Origin: Chitinophaga sedimenti
GTDB lineage: Bacteria; Bacteroidota; Bacteroidia; Chitinophagales; Chitinophagaceae
Length of the DNA stretch: 64,000 bases
NCBI RefSeq assembly: GCF_023156195.1
Contig: NZ_JAKUKA010000001.1
Location: 6,263,501-6,327,500, forward strand
Direction of reading: 5' to 3'
The first letter of the stretch is position 1. Every line of letters begins with the position of its first letter. The translations under genes and the position numbers were made by a program. The notes beneath the pieces were generated by a model. The model saw only the letters and a program-made list of their open reading frames with translations, did no database searches and was not told the DNA's origin. Positions 1 to 10,109 of this stretch are shown here, one piece after another.

Positions 1-169
1 TGTCCAGCGGCGTGGTGGCTGCGTTGTCAAAATAAATTCTTTCCAAGGTGGTGGTGGTTTTTGATATTCAATTAATGGTGCTTCAATGAGCGTAGCAAAT
101 TTCCTAAAAAAGGGGCAGATTTGGAAACATAAAAAGGAACAACGGTGGAAATCAGGCTTTTTTCCCTCC

Positions 170-465
170 CCGGTCGCCGTTGGTCACTCCCGTCGCCGGC
201 ATGGCATCCTTCGACCATCGTTACTGCATCTTTCGCTGATCCTCGCTCATCCTAGGTTAAAACCGCCACCACAGCCAATTGAACGTAGGATGAGCGAGGA
301 TCAGCGAAGGATGGTCTTAAGATCCTCCTGGAATGACCGAATTGAAGCGCTCCGAAACCATAGTGTTTACTGGGGTTTAGCTCAAATGAAGCGTCCTGAA
401 TGCTTGCTGAGAGAGACCTGGGCCCTTTGCCTGCCCTTTAACCGCCCTTTGCCTGCCCTTTCGCT
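170..465. repeat. Dispersed hairpin element, copy 1
   Basis: This AT/GC-mixed, apparently non-coding stretch is clearly similar over most of its length to 60851-61195, in the same orientation. Its core is a perfect 23-bp inverted repeat (232-254 with 286-308) around a loop of about 31 nt, followed by a tail rich in CCCTTTGCCTG units (420-462). The terminal inverted repeats seen in the other copy are not recognisable here, apart from a short CGCCGTTG match near 174-181, so this copy looks end-degenerated. An open reading frame crosses it (86-502) but has no protein-like features. Confidence 0.8.
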
Positions 466-500
466 AAAGAAAAACATGCTACAGCCCCCGCGCCGGGCAT

Positions 501-531
501 AAAAAAAAACGGCCCGGCTTATGCCGGACCG
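501..531 (-). terminator. Rho-independent terminator of the phosphohexomutase gene
   Basis: On the minus strand an 8-bp stem (GGTCCGGC / GCCGGGCC, one G-T pair) with a 4-nt loop is followed by nine T residues. It sits 36 nt after the stop codon of the minus-strand gene that ends at 567. Confidence 0.85.
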
Positions 532-566
532 TCTTCTCATCAAATATTTTCTCTTAAAAAGCCGCC

Positions 567-1951
567 TTAGAGCATGAACTCCCTGATATCCTGCATAATA
601 CGCTTTGCAATATTATCAGCAGTAGTTTCATTCTGGCTCTCGGAATAAATCCTGATAATCGGCTCGGTGTTAGATGTGCGCAGGTGCACCCAGTCCTTAT
701 CGAACTCGATCTTCAGGCCATCTTCCGTATTGATGGGCTGGTTTTTATACTTGCCTTTGATCTTTTCAAAGATGGTTTTTACGTCCACACCTTTGTCCAG
801 CTCAATTTTGTTCTTGGAAATGAAATAGTCCGGGTAGGAATTGCGGACTGCCTTCATGTTTTTGCCCAAAGTAGCCATGTGGCTCAGGAACAGACCAATA
901 CCGATGAGCGCGTCGCGGCCATAGTGGAAGTCGGGGACAATGATGCCGCCGTTGCCTTCACCACCGATCACGGCGTTCACCTCTTTCATCTTGCGCACCA
1001 CATTTACTTCGCCTACGGCAGAAGGATGGTATTCGCCGCCATGTTTCAGGGTAACGTCTTTCAGCGCCTGGGTAGAAGACAGGTTGCTTACTGTATTGCC
1101 TTTACGGTGCTTCAGGATGTAATCGGCCACGGCCACCAGGGTGTACTCCTCGCCAAACATGCCGCCATCTTCGCAAACGAAGCAAAGACGGTCCACGTCC
1201 GGGTCTACGGCAATACCAAAGTCAGCCTTGGACTTGTCCACCTCGTTGGAAAGGGCGGTCAGGTTTTCCGGCAGCGGCTCGGGGTTGTGGGAGAATTTAC
1301 CATTTACTTCACCGAACAATACCACCACATCGTCAACGCCCAGTGCTTTCAGCAGGGCAGGAACGAAGATGGCGCCGGTTGAGTTAACGGCATCCACCAC
1401 AATTTTGAAATTGCGTGCTTTAATAGCGGCTACGTCTACCAGCGGGTAGTTCACCACCATGTCAATGTGCTTCTGAAGGTAAGTGTCGTCGGTTGTGTAT
1501 GTGCCGAGTTTGTTTACGTCCGCGAAAGAGAAGTCTTCGTTGGCCGCAATGTCCAGCAGGGTGGCGCCGTCTTCACCTGAAATGAACTCGCCTGTACTGT
1601 TGAGCAGCTTCAGTGCGTTCCATTCCCTGGGATTGTGGCTTGCAGTCAGAATAATACCGCCAGCCGCCTGTTCCAGCGGAACGGCAATTTCCACGGTAGG
1701 AGTGGTGGATAAACCAAGGTCTACCACGTCAATACCCACTCCCACCAGCGTGGAGGCTACCAGGTTCTTCACCATCTCTCCGGAAATACGTCCATCCCGG
1801 CCGATCACCACTTTTTGTTCTCACTGTTCTGACGGAGCAACCAGGTACCGTACGCCGCGGTGAATTTCACCACGTCAAGAGGGGATAAGCCCTCTCCCGG
1901 TTTACCACCAATTGTTCCGCGAATGCCAGAGATAGATTTAATCAGTGCCAA
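567..1951 (-). CDS. glmM: Phosphoglucosamine mutase / phosphohexomutase (one frameshift)
   Basis: Alpha-D-phosphohexomutase family enzyme, probably interconverting glucosamine-6-P and glucosamine-1-P for UDP-GlcNAc and peptidoglycan synthesis in the cytoplasm. The phosphoserine loop TASHNP, the sugar loop GEGNGG and the C-terminal phosphate-binding RTSNTEP are all present. The N-terminus (ALIKSISGIRGTIGG, from a TTG at 1951) lies in another frame. A run of five A near 1813-1817 needs six for NKKVVIGRDGR, so the break looks like a homopolymer error. The corrected length is about 461 aa, normal for the family. A stop lies a few codons upstream of the TTG, which favours that start. The family includes phosphoglucomutases and phosphomannomutases, so the substrate is inferred. 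Confidence 0.85.
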
Positions 1952-2058
1952 AATTGTTGGATTTTTTTAGGAAGGCAAAGATAACTAAAACGCCATCAGA
2001 AAACCTAGAATTGATTAGCAGGTATTTAGCAACTCCGCCATGGTGTGAGTTTTTAGTC

Positions 2059-2066
2059 TATATTTG
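2059..2066 (+). promoter_or_regulatory. Candidate -7 promoter box (TATATTTG)
   Basis: It matches the Bacteroidota -7 consensus TAnnTTTG, 37 nt before the ATG at 2103. No convincing -33 TTG box was seen. Confidence 0.4.
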
Positions 2067-2102
2067 CAGCTTAGCTAAAAATAAACAGCTGTATATATTA
2101 AG

Positions 2103-4122
2103 ATGAAGGACATTTGGCTCCGCATTCCCAGGTACATCCGATATGTGATTGTCCAATCCCTGATTTTGTTCCTGTTCCTGGCACTATTCAGGGTAGTTTT
2201 TTACTTCTTTTTCTTTAAATCCACGCTTCACAGCTCCTCCGCCGTCGCCAAAGCCTGGTATCTCGGGCTGAAGTTCGATTTGCGCCTGGCCCTGATCATC
2301 ATGGTCCCGCTGGCGCTTATCGCCGTTATTGCGCGTCACCGCCTGTTCGGCAACACCCTCCTGAAAAAGATCAACTATTACTACCTGTTCCTGGTATACC
2401 TCAGTCTCATTTTCTTTTACGCCATCGACCTGGGCCACTATGCCTACCTGGGCCTGCGTATCGACCCCTCGATCAAACGTTTCGGCATCGGGCGAAAAAC
2501 TGGACAACGCCCGCATGGTATGGCAGAGTTACCCCGTCATAAAAGGACTCATTGGTGTGGGTTTGCTCATGGCATTGCTTGTATTCTGCTACCGCCGCGT
2601 GTTCATCAACTACGCCGGGCAGGAAGACCGCCGCAATGGCCGTGCCGCCCTGGCTGGCTGGATCGCCACCCTGGTATTGCTCTTTGCCGCCGGCATCTAC
2701 GGAAACTTCGCCTACTTCCCCCTGCGCTGGAGCCAGGCCATGTTTACCCGCGATAACGGGATTACGAGCCTGGCCCTCAACCCCGTACTGTATTTCTATT
2801 CTAATCTCGATACCAGCCGCGATACCCGGGAACTGGATAAAACGCAGCAAACATATGGTGTGGTGGCGAACTACCTGGGGGTAGACCAGCCCGATAGTGT
2901 AAAACTCAGTTATGTACGCCGGCAACCGGGCGACAGTACCAAACCGCGGCTGAACGTGGTGGTGGTGATGATGGAGTCCACAGGCGCGTCCATTACCAGC
3001 ATGTTCAACAACCCGATGATGGCTACGCCTAACCTGAAGCAGCTGGCGGACAGTGGCATCCTGTTCCGGAACTTTTACATTCCCAACATGAGCACCGCCC
3101 GTTCGGTGTTCGGTGTTACCACCGGCCTGGCCGATATCTGCATCGATCAAACGGCTTCCCGTCACCCCGCCATCGTGGACCAGCGGGTGATCCTGGACCA
3201 GTTCGAGGGGTATGAAAAGTATTATTTATTGGGCGGCAATACCAACTGGGCCAACATCCGGGCGGTATTCACCAATAACGTGGACGGCATCAAAATATAT
3301 GAAGAAGGATATTTTAAATCGCCAAAGGCCGATGTGTGGGGAGTTTCCGACTACGACCTGATCACCGAGTCCAGCGAGATATTTAAGGCGGCAAACGACC
3401 GCAAGCAGCCCTTTATCGCCTTCCTGCAAACCGCCGATAATCACGAACCTTTTACTACCACGCCCGGCGCGGGAGATTTTAAAAGGGTGACGGAGAAAGA
3501 TATCGATATGGTGAAGTTCAGGGAGTCGGGTTTTCTTTCTGTTGATCAATTTAACGGCATCCGGTACCTCGACTACAATATTGGTCACCTGATGAAAAAG
3601 GCAAAGGAAGACGGGTACCTCGACAATACGATTTTCCTGTTCTTCGGCGATCATAACATCAAACTGAATCCTTACCACTTTATGGAAAAGCCCGAAGTGG
3701 AAATGGCTACCTGGGGTCACCATGTACCGTTCATTATTTATGCACCGGGCCATATAAAGCCGCAGGTAATAAACGAAACAGGCAGCCTGGTAGATGTATA
3801 TCCCACCGTGGCGGGACTTGTAGGCATGCCGGTGAAGAATTACACGATGGGGGTGAACCTGCTCGACAGTAGCCGGCAGCAAGGCCGGTATGCATTTTTA
3901 GTGTATCATAAAAACCTGCAGCCTTACCATGCACTGATCGGAGATCGTTATCTTTATGAAATTAACCCGAAAACGGGGGAAACGGCTTTGTTCGACTTGG
4001 AGGGTGATCCGTTGAAAGATGTAAAAAAGGATCATGTGGATACGGCGCAGGCACTGGATAAATTAACGCGTGGATATTACGAAAGCACACGATATTTGAT
4101 GTTCAACAATAAAAAAGGGTGA
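2103..4122 (+). CDS. LtaS-family membrane sulfatase/phosphoglycerol transferase-like (one frameshift)
   Basis: The N-terminal ~180 residues form about five membrane helices. The rest is an extracytoplasmic alkaline-phosphatase/sulfatase domain with a nucleophile-type Thr in VVMMESTG and the metal site FFGDHN, followed by WGHHVPFIIY. This is the architecture of lipoteichoic-acid synthase and phosphoglycerol or phosphoethanolamine transferases, which act on phospholipid head groups at the outer face of the inner membrane. A diderm has no LTA, so the real acceptor is unknown; lipid A, glycans or osmoregulated glucans are possible. One extra base near 2484-2486 splits the frame (needed ...DPSIKRF-ASGEKLDN...). 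It is followed closely by a methyltransferase and a PAP2 gene. Corrected length is about 673 aa. Confidence 0.8.
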
Positions 4123-4154
4123 TAGCATTTGACGAAGAGGTGCTGACACCAGAA

Positions 4155-4902
4155 ATGGATATGGAAGCAGCAAAGCATTGGTACAAAGACTGGTTCAATT
4201 CACCTTATTATCACCTGTTGTATAGCAACCGGGATGAGAAGGAAGCCGCGTCGTTCATCGACAAGTTGCTGGAATACCTGCGCCCAGCGCCCGGCGCACT
4301 GATGCTGGACGTGGCCTGTGGCCGCGGCAGGCATGCAAAGTACCTGGCGGATAAAGGGTTTAAGGTAACGGGCATCGACTTATCGGAAGAAAGTATTGTG
4401 GCGGCACGCAAAATGGAAAACGACCATCTCAGCTTTTTCAGCATGATATGCGTTTACCTTTTATGGTGAACTACTTCGACGTGGTATTTAACTTTTTACC
4501 AGCTTCGGCTATTTTGATACCCGCCGCGAAAACGACAATGCGCTCCGTACTATCAAAAACGCCTTAAAACCCGGCGGCCGCGTAGTGCTCGACTACCTGA
4601 ACAGCATATACGTAATGGAACACACGGTTCCCAGCGAAGTAAAAACCGTAGACGACGTGGTGTTCGATATTCACCGCGAAGTAAACGAACACAAATTCCT
4701 GAAAGAGATCAATATCCTGGATAAAAAACGGTTGAAGCGCCTGACCTTTACAGAAAGCGTGAACGCCTTCCGCAAGGCGGACTTTGAGGCGATGTTCGCG
4801 AGGCAGGGGCTGCAAATCAACGACATCTTCGGCGATTATCATTTTAACCCGTACGACGAGCGGCATTCAACCCGGTTGATCATCGTGGCCACAAAACAAT
4901 AA
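4155..4902 (+). CDS. Class I SAM-dependent methyltransferase (two frameshifts)
   Basis: Rossmann-fold methyltransferase with motif I LMLDVACGRGRHAKYLA, an acidic motif II (GIDLSEESI) and a motif near ALKPGGRVVLDYLNS. Single-base losses near 4437 (HDMRLPFMVNYFDVVFN follows in a new frame) and near 4492 (NFFTSFGYF) break it into three pieces. The corrected protein is about 249 aa. I chose the ATG at 4155; a GTG at 4119 overlapping the upstream stop is an alternative. The substrate is unknown. It sits in an envelope operon between an LtaS-like enzyme and a PAP2 phosphatase, which hints at a lipid or cell-surface substrate but does not prove it. Confidence 0.8.
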
Positions 4903-4903
4903 T

Positions 4904-5491
4904 ATGGAAAGCGTGTTAAGATTCGACCTCCGGTTATTTTTTCAGATTAACGGCCAGTGGACCAACCCGTTCCTGGACTTCCTGTTGCCATGGCTGCGGG
5001 AGCCGCATTTGTGGGCGCCGTTATACCTGTTTCTCATGGTATTTGCCATTTACAACTTTGGCTGGAAAGGATTTTTCTGGATCGTATTATATATAGTTAC
5101 GTTCGCCATTGCCGACCAGGCGAGCGGATTCTTTAAAAGCGCCGTAGGCCGCGCGCGCCCGTTCAATGATCCGGTACTGGCCCCGTATGTGCGGGTGCTG
5201 GTAGGCTATTACCCGCGCAGCGGCAGCTTTACTTCTTCACATGCCGCCAACCACTTTGCCCTGGCCACTTTCAGTTACATCACCCTGCGCAGTGTATGGG
5301 GCCGCTGGGCGCTGCTGTTTTTCGTATGGGCCCTCGCCATCGGGTACTCCCAGGTATATGTGGGGGTACACTTCCCGCTGGACATCCTCGGCGGAGCATT
5401 CCTGGGGGTGCTGATCGGTACTTTAAGCGGCAGCTTTTTCCAACGCAGAATAAGGCTGGAAGACGAGCCGGAACCTGAAAAAACAACATGA
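4904..5491 (+). CDS. PAP2-family membrane phosphatase
   Basis: A 195-aa protein with several membrane helices and the three PAP2 motifs: KSAVGRARP, SGSFTSSHAANH and SQVYVGVHFPLDI (Gln replaces the usual Arg in the third, as I recall for many Bacteroidota members). The family dephosphorylates lipid phosphates such as phosphatidic acid or undecaprenyl diphosphate at the inner membrane. It lies 1 nt after the methyltransferase stop and overlaps the next start by 4 nt, so co-transcription is likely. The exact substrate cannot be read from the sequence. Confidence 0.85.
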   Translation: MESVLRFDLRLFFQINGQWTNPFLDFLLPWLREPHLWAPLYLFLMVFAIYNFGWKGFFWIVLYIVTFAIADQASGFFKSAVGRARPFNDPVLAPYVRVLVGYYPRSGSFTSSHAANHFALATFSYITLRSVWGRWALLFFVWALAIGYSQVYVGVHFPLDILGGAFLGVLIGTLSGSFFQRRIRLEDEPEPEKTT

Positions 5492-6224
5492 ACTGGATCT
5501 ACCTGATATTGATTTTACTGGCCACAGTTGCGGGCGGCATGATTCCCATGCTGGTGCGCAACCTGCGTCCTAATTTGCCAATTTACATGCTGGCGTTTAC
5601 CGGCGCCTTCCTGTTCGGCATCACAATTATGCACCTGCTGCCCGAAGTGTACCATGAACTGGGCCACGAAGCAGGCATTTACATTGTAATCGGCTTTTTT
5701 GTCCGGTGGCGCTGCAGCAGTTGTCGCACGGCATGGAACACGGCCATACGCACCTGCCTGCAGCAGGCGAACACCAGCATAACGTAGCGGTGTTCCCGTT
5801 ACTGGTGGGCTTGTCGCTGCACGCTTTTATGGAAGGTATTCCGCTGGGCTTCCAATATACGGACGCTTCCGCATTGCCTTCGCTGATGGCGGGGGTGATG
5901 GCGCATAAGGTACCCGAAGCGCTGACGCTTATTACGGTGATGATGCATGCGCATCAACCGAAAGCCAAACTGTGGCGCATACTGATTATTTTCGCCTGTG
6001 TAACACCGTTGTCAGCAATATTGGCGGCGCAACTGGGCAACCATTTTGAAATAGTAACGAAATCGCTGATATACATGGTGGCCATGGTGGTGGGAGCATT
6101 CCTGCACATCTCTACCACTATCTTTTATGAAAGCGGCACAAAACACCATGAACTGAGCAGGAAAAAGGTGGTGGCTATTACATTTGGGTTATTACTTGCA
6201 TTTCTCACACTAATATTTGAATAA
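5488..6224 (+). CDS. ZIP-family divalent metal transporter (one frameshift)
   Basis: Inner-membrane ZIP transporter, probably importing zinc or a related divalent cation. Visible features are HLLPEVYHELGHEAG, a His-rich cytoplasmic loop around HGMEHGHTHLPAAGEHQHN, and the metal-site helices LHAFMEGIPLG and HKVPEALTL. The frame breaks at 5703-5706, where GTCCGGTGG should read GTC CWG GTG for GFFVQVALQQLSHG; the lost base is the centre of a CCWGG. Corrected length is about 245 aa. It shares an operon with the PAP2 gene (4-nt overlap). Confidence 0.85.
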
Positions 6225-6247
6225 TTTTTTATTTTTAGGCTTATTTT

Positions 6248-7545
6248 ATGGAAGTCGTCATAATCCTCGTCCTCATTCTGTTGAACGGCATATTCTCCAT
6301 GTCAGAGATTGCCCTTGTTTCGGCCCGTAAGGCCAGACTCGAAAATGCAGCCAACAAGGGGGACGAAAAAGCAAAAGCTGCATTAAAGCTTGCAAACAAT
6401 CCGGATACATTCTTATCCACCGTACAGATAGGCATCACGCTCATCGGCATCTTAACCGGTTTATACTCCGGAGAGAACCTGAAAGCGGATATCCGGGGCT
6501 TTATCTGGAAAATATTCCCTCGCTTCATAAGTATAGCAGCGCTGTAGCCACCTCCGTTATCGTTATTATCATCACTTACCTGTCGTTGGTACTGGGCGAA
6601 CTGGTACCCAAACGTATTGGTCTGGCCCGCCCCGAATCGATCGCCAAGACCATGGCAACGCCGATGAACTTTTTGTCGAAAGTAACCTTCCCCTTTATCT
6701 GGTTGCTGAGTAAATCGTCGAACGTGCTGGTTAAGTTCTTTAACCTCAAAGCTACTTCCAGCGACAGCCTGGTAACGGAAGAAGAGATAAAGGCAATTAT
6801 TAATGAGGGCACAACGTCGGGCGCCATCGAAGAAACCGAGCAGGAGATCATCGAGCGCGTGTTTCACCTGGGCGACCGAAACATCACCTCGCTGATGAGC
6901 CACCGTACCGATATCATCTGGCTCGATATCGAGGAACCGATCGAGAGCTATCAGCAGAAGATAAAAAGCAGCCCGCATTCGATATATCCTGTTTGCCTGG
7001 GACAAATCGATAATGTAAAAGGGCTCATCAATATTAAAGATTTATACTGCGCCGGTAAAAACGCACAGTTGAAAGACGTGATGAAGAAACCGCTCTTTAT
7101 CCCGGACAACAACTCGGCTTACCAGGTACTCGAAAAGTTCAAGGAAACCCAGATTCATGCCGCGTTTATCGTGGACGAATACGGTACTTTCCTGGGTATG
7201 ATCACGCTGAACGATATCTTAGAAGCAATAGTGGGCGATATGCCCGAAACCGGCCAGGACGATTACACGATGTTGCGCCGGGAAGACGGCTCTTATCTTG
7301 TGGATGCCCAGATTCCTTTTTACGACTTCCTGTCGGAGTTTGATAAAGAGGACTGGATGGCGGAATTTGAGCAGGAATTCGATACCCTGGCGGGTTTTAT
7401 CCTCCATCACCTGGAGCATATACCCCATACCGGCGAGAAGTTCGAGTGGCGCAAATTCACGTTCGAGATCGTGGATATGGACGCGCACCGCATCGATAAA
7501 ATACTGGTTACAGCCCCCGAGGAAACCGAAACTGAAGAAGCATAA
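6248..7545 (+). CDS. CNNM/CorC-type (hemolysin-family) membrane protein with CBS domains (one frameshift)
   Basis: An N-terminal DUF21/CNNM transmembrane domain (IILVLILLNGIFSMSEIALVS, then VIVIIITYLSLVLGELVPKR) is followed by a CBS pair (ISHRTD.. to GMITLNDILEAIVGD) and a C-terminal CorC_HlyC domain. Family members are linked to Mg2+/Co2+ efflux or membrane integrity; the common 'hemolysin' label is historical. One base is missing near 6520, where FPRF is followed by HKYSSAVATS in a new frame. Corrected length about 433 aa. Bacteroidota gliding protein GldE has the same architecture, but I cannot assign that here. Confidence 0.85.
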
Positions 7546-7585
7546 TACCAACGAGTAATGCAAATGTGCCTGTATGCGAGAAAAT

Positions 7586-7602
7586 CTGCTGACCTTCAGC
7601 AG
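7586..7602. promoter_or_regulatory. Perfect palindrome upstream of the pigment cluster
   Basis: CTGCTGA-CCT-TCAGCAG is a 7-bp perfect inverted repeat with no T-run after it. It lies just upstream of a -7-like box. It could be an operator for the pigment operon or the remains of a terminator for the gene ending at 7545. Confidence 0.4.
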
Positions 7603-7609
7603 GTTGTTG

Positions 7610-7617
7610 TATGTTTG
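7610..7617 (+). promoter_or_regulatory. Candidate -7 promoter box (TATGTTTG)
   Basis: It matches TAnnTTTG, 90 nt upstream of the lyase ATG and directly after a palindrome at 7586-7602. It would give a leader of about 80 nt. Confidence 0.35.
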
Positions 7618-7659
7618 CGCCCCGGGAAATATTTTAGTGGGATAAAGCCAGCTTTATAC

Positions 7660-7667
7660 TAATTTTG
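7660..7667 (+). promoter_or_regulatory. Candidate -7 promoter box (TAATTTTG)
   Basis: A second match to TAnnTTTG, 40 nt before the lyase start at 7707. Either box could drive the pigment cluster; the sequence does not decide between them. Confidence 0.35.
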
Positions 7668-7706
7668 AGCACTTTTTTACATAATCAAATAATTTAATTT
7701 AAGATA

Positions 7707-9245
7707 ATGGTTGTAATAGGAAGTAAGTTGCTTTCTCTGCAAGAGGTGCAGCAGGTGTTGTTAGAAGGCGCGAAGGTGGAACTGGATGCTGCCGCAGTGG
7801 CGAACGTGAAGGCCAGCTTTGAGTTTCTGAAAACATTTTCTGCCAAAAAACTGATTTACGGTATTAATACCGGTTTTGGTCCAATGGCTCAATACCGCAT
7901 CAGTGATGAGGATACACACCAGCTTCAGTACAACCTGATCCGCAGTCACAGTTCCGGCGCCGGCAAAATACTGCCCCCGCTGGCTACCAAAGGTTTGATG
8001 ATCGCCCGCCTCAGCAGCTTTATGCAGGGTTTTTCCGGCATTCATCCCGAAGTAGTGGAACTGCTGCGCGACATGATCAATCACAACATCTACCCTTGTG
8101 TATATGAGCACGGAGGCGTGGGCGCTTCCGGCGACCTCGTACAGCTGGCGCACCTTGCGCATACGCTCATCGGCGAAGGAGAAGTGGTTTATGAGGATAA
8201 AATTCAGATTTCGGGAGATGTGTTCGCCAAACTGGGCCTCAAACCCATCGGCGTACACGTGCGCGAAGGACTGGCCATCATCAACGGTACATCGGCTATG
8301 ACCGGTGTGAGCCTGGTAAACATCATTTACGCCAAACAGCTGCTCGCCTGGAGCGCCGTATTGTCGGCTATCGTAAACGAAGTCGTGGAAGCATTCGACG
8401 ATCACCTGAGCGCCGAACTGAACGCCGTGAAAAAGCACGTTGGCCAGAACCGCATCGCGGAAATCATGCGCGGAGTGCTGAAAGACAGCAAAATGGTGCG
8501 CCACCGCCCGGACCACCTCTATAAAGAACTGGAAGAAGAGATTTTTAAAGATAAAGTACAGGAATATTACTCCCTCCGCTGCGTGCCCCAGGTACTGGGT
8601 CCCGTGTACGACACGCTGCTGCATGCAGAACGCGTGGTAGTGGAGGAACTTAACTCTGTGAGCGATAATCCCGTTGTAGACCACCACCAGAAGAACGTCT
8701 TCCACGGCGGTAACTTCCACGGCGACTACATTTCCCTGGAAATGGACAAAGTAAAAATCGCGATCACGAAACTGAGCATGCTTTCTGAGCGCCAGCTTAA
8801 CTACCTGATGAACGATAAGCTGAACCACAAGTTCCCGCCGTTCATGAACCTGGGTAAACTGGGCTTTAACTTCGGCATGCAGGGCGTACAGTTTACCGCT
8901 ACCTCCACGGTGGCCGAAAACCAGACGCTGAGCTTCCCGATGAGTGTACACAGCATTCCCAACAATAACGACAACCAGGATATTGTTAGCATGGGTTGCA
9001 ACTCCGCCGTAATGACCAACAGGGTGATAGAGAACACTTTTGAGGTGCTGGCGGTACAAACCATGACACTTTTGCAGGCGGTGGATTACCTGAATTGCCA
9101 GGAAAGATTGTCGCCCGCATCACACAAGATATATCAGGATGTAAGGGCAATTTTCCCTAAATTTATTGATGATGCGCCGCGGTTCAATGATGTGAAAAAC
9201 ATCAAAACATACCTGATGGCTACGGAGCCTGTCCACATTTTTTAA
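7707..9245 (+). CDS. Aromatic amino acid ammonia-lyase, probably tyrosine ammonia-lyase
   Basis: Intact 512-aa MIO-dependent lyase. The autocatalytic Ala-Ser-Gly triad is at residues 140-142 in GGVGASGDLVQL; INGTSAMTG, YSLRCVPQVLGP and SIPNNNDNQDIVSMG are the other hallmark motifs. From memory it closely resembles the Flavobacterium flexirubin-cluster tyrosine lyase (QYNLIRSHSSG, GMQGVQFTATST). The selectivity-pocket residues here are Ser-His (His81), which histidine lyases also carry, so tyrosine is inferred from the cluster rather than from that motif. The product would be 4-coumarate, the likely starter acid of the aryl polyene. It is the first gene of the pigment cluster; fabG follows after 26 nt. 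Confidence 0.85.
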   Translation: MVVIGSKLLSLQEVQQVLLEGAKVELDAAAVANVKASFEFLKTFSAKKLIYGINTGFGPMAQYRISDEDTHQLQYNLIRSHSSGAGKILPPLATKGLMIARLSSFMQGFSGIHPEVVELLRDMINHNIYPCVYEHGGVGASGDLVQLAHLAHTLIGEGEVVYEDKIQISGDVFAKLGLKPIGVHVREGLAIINGTSAMTGVSLVNIIYAKQLLAWSAVLSAIVNEVVEAFDDHLSAELNAVKKHVGQNRIAEIMRGVLKDSKMVRHRPDHLYKELEEEIFKDKVQEYYSLRCVPQVLGPVYDTLLHAERVVVEELNSVSDNPVVDHHQKNVFHGGNFHGDYISLEMDKVKIAITKLSMLSERQLNYLMNDKLNHKFPPFMNLGKLGFNFGMQGVQFTATSTVAENQTLSFPMSVHSIPNNNDNQDIVSMGCNSAVMTNRVIENTFEVLAVQTMTLLQAVDYLNCQERLSPASHKIYQDVRAIFPKFIDDAPRFNDVKNIKTYLMATEPVHIF

Positions 9246-9271
9246 GCTAAAACATCTAATAACATTACACT

Positions 9272-10000
9272 ATGAAGTGTGCATTAGTAACAGGCGGATC
9301 CAGGGGTATTGGCAGGGCAGTGTGTTTGAAAATGGCGGAGTTAGGCTACCATGTGGTGATCAATTATAAAGGTAACCAGGCTGCGGCGGAAGAAACACTG
9401 GCGGCGGTGCGCGCGAAAGGCGCCGACGGTGAGCTGCTGCAGTTCAACGTGGGCGATGCCGACGAAGTGCAGCGCGTACTGGGCGGCTGGGTAGAAGGTA
9501 ATAAAGAGAAACATATAGAGGTGCTGGTAAACAATGCCGGTATCCGCGAAGATGTACTGATGTTCTGGATGAACACAGATCAATGGCGTAATGTGTTAGG
9601 CCCCAGCCTCGACGGTTTTTATTATGTAACCAAACAGGTATTGAATGGGATGCTGCTGAAGCGTTACGGCCGTATTATCAACATGGTAAGTTTAAGTGGA
9701 CTGAAAGGTACGCCCGGACAGGTAAACTATTCTGCCGCCAAGGCCGGTATTATCGGCGCTACAAAAGCACTGGCGCAGGAAGTGGCCAAACGTGGCATTA
9801 CGGTTAACGCGGTGGCCCCGGGTTTTATCCGTACAGATATGACCGCAGAGCTGAACGAAAAGGAGTTGTCGGCCCAGGTACCGATGAACAGGTTCGGGAC
9901 CCCGGAAGAAGTAGCCGAAGCAGTGGCTTTCTTCGCCTCCAAAGGCGCGTCCTATATTACCGGTGAGGTGCTTTCCATTAATGGCGGCATCTATTCTTAA
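9272..10000 (+). CDS. fabG: 3-oxoacyl-ACP reductase (SDR, FabG-like)
   Basis: 242-aa short-chain dehydrogenase. It has the nucleotide-binding TGGSRGIGRAV, the NNAG motif (VLVNNAGIRED) and the catalytic Ser...Tyr-x-x-x-Lys (MVSLSGLKG...VNYSAAKAG). It should reduce 3-oxoacyl-ACP intermediates during polyene chain building, using NAD(P)H in the cytoplasm. Its position between the lyase and the first ketosynthase marks it as the ketoreductase of the pigment system rather than of primary fatty-acid synthesis. Confidence 0.9.
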   Translation: MKCALVTGGSRGIGRAVCLKMAELGYHVVINYKGNQAAAEETLAAVRAKGADGELLQFNVGDADEVQRVLGGWVEGNKEKHIEVLVNNAGIREDVLMFWMNTDQWRNVLGPSLDGFYYVTKQVLNGMLLKRYGRIINMVSLSGLKGTPGQVNYSAAKAGIIGATKALAQEVAKRGITVNAVAPGFIRTDMTAELNEKELSAQVPMNRFGTPEEVAEAVAFFASKGASYITGEVLSINGGIYS

Positions 10001-10075
10001 GCCTATAACTTTTGTCATAATATTGAACAGCTTGTAATACGGCCCGGGTTTTGCATATGCCGGGGAAGATTACAA

Positions 10076-10087
10076 CGCAACGTTGCG
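10076..10087. promoter_or_regulatory. 12-bp palindrome in the fabG-KS gap
   Basis: CGCAACGTTGCG is a perfect palindrome in the 109-nt gap between fabG and the first ketosynthase. The same gap holds a CCCGG...CCGGG stem (10044-10064 region). The function is unknown; an operator or an RNA-processing hairpin are both possible. Confidence 0.3.
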
Positions 10088-10109
10088 CCTTACTAACTAT
10101 TGAGTGATT

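Noticed and set aside
420..462. CCCTTTGCCTG direct units as a CRISPR-like array
   Set aside because: The units are about 10 bp, contiguous rather than spaced, and no cas genes are present; they are part of the dispersed element.
86..502. 138-aa reading frame at the window start
   Set aside because: It runs through the repeated hairpin element and has low-complexity, Pro/Arg/Leu-rich content with no domain; the same element at 60851 does not keep the frame.
7761..9059. 432-aa reading frame antisense to the ammonia-lyase
   Set aside because: It is an exact shadow of a strongly conserved gene; His/Gln/Val-rich composition typical of antisense frames in this genome.
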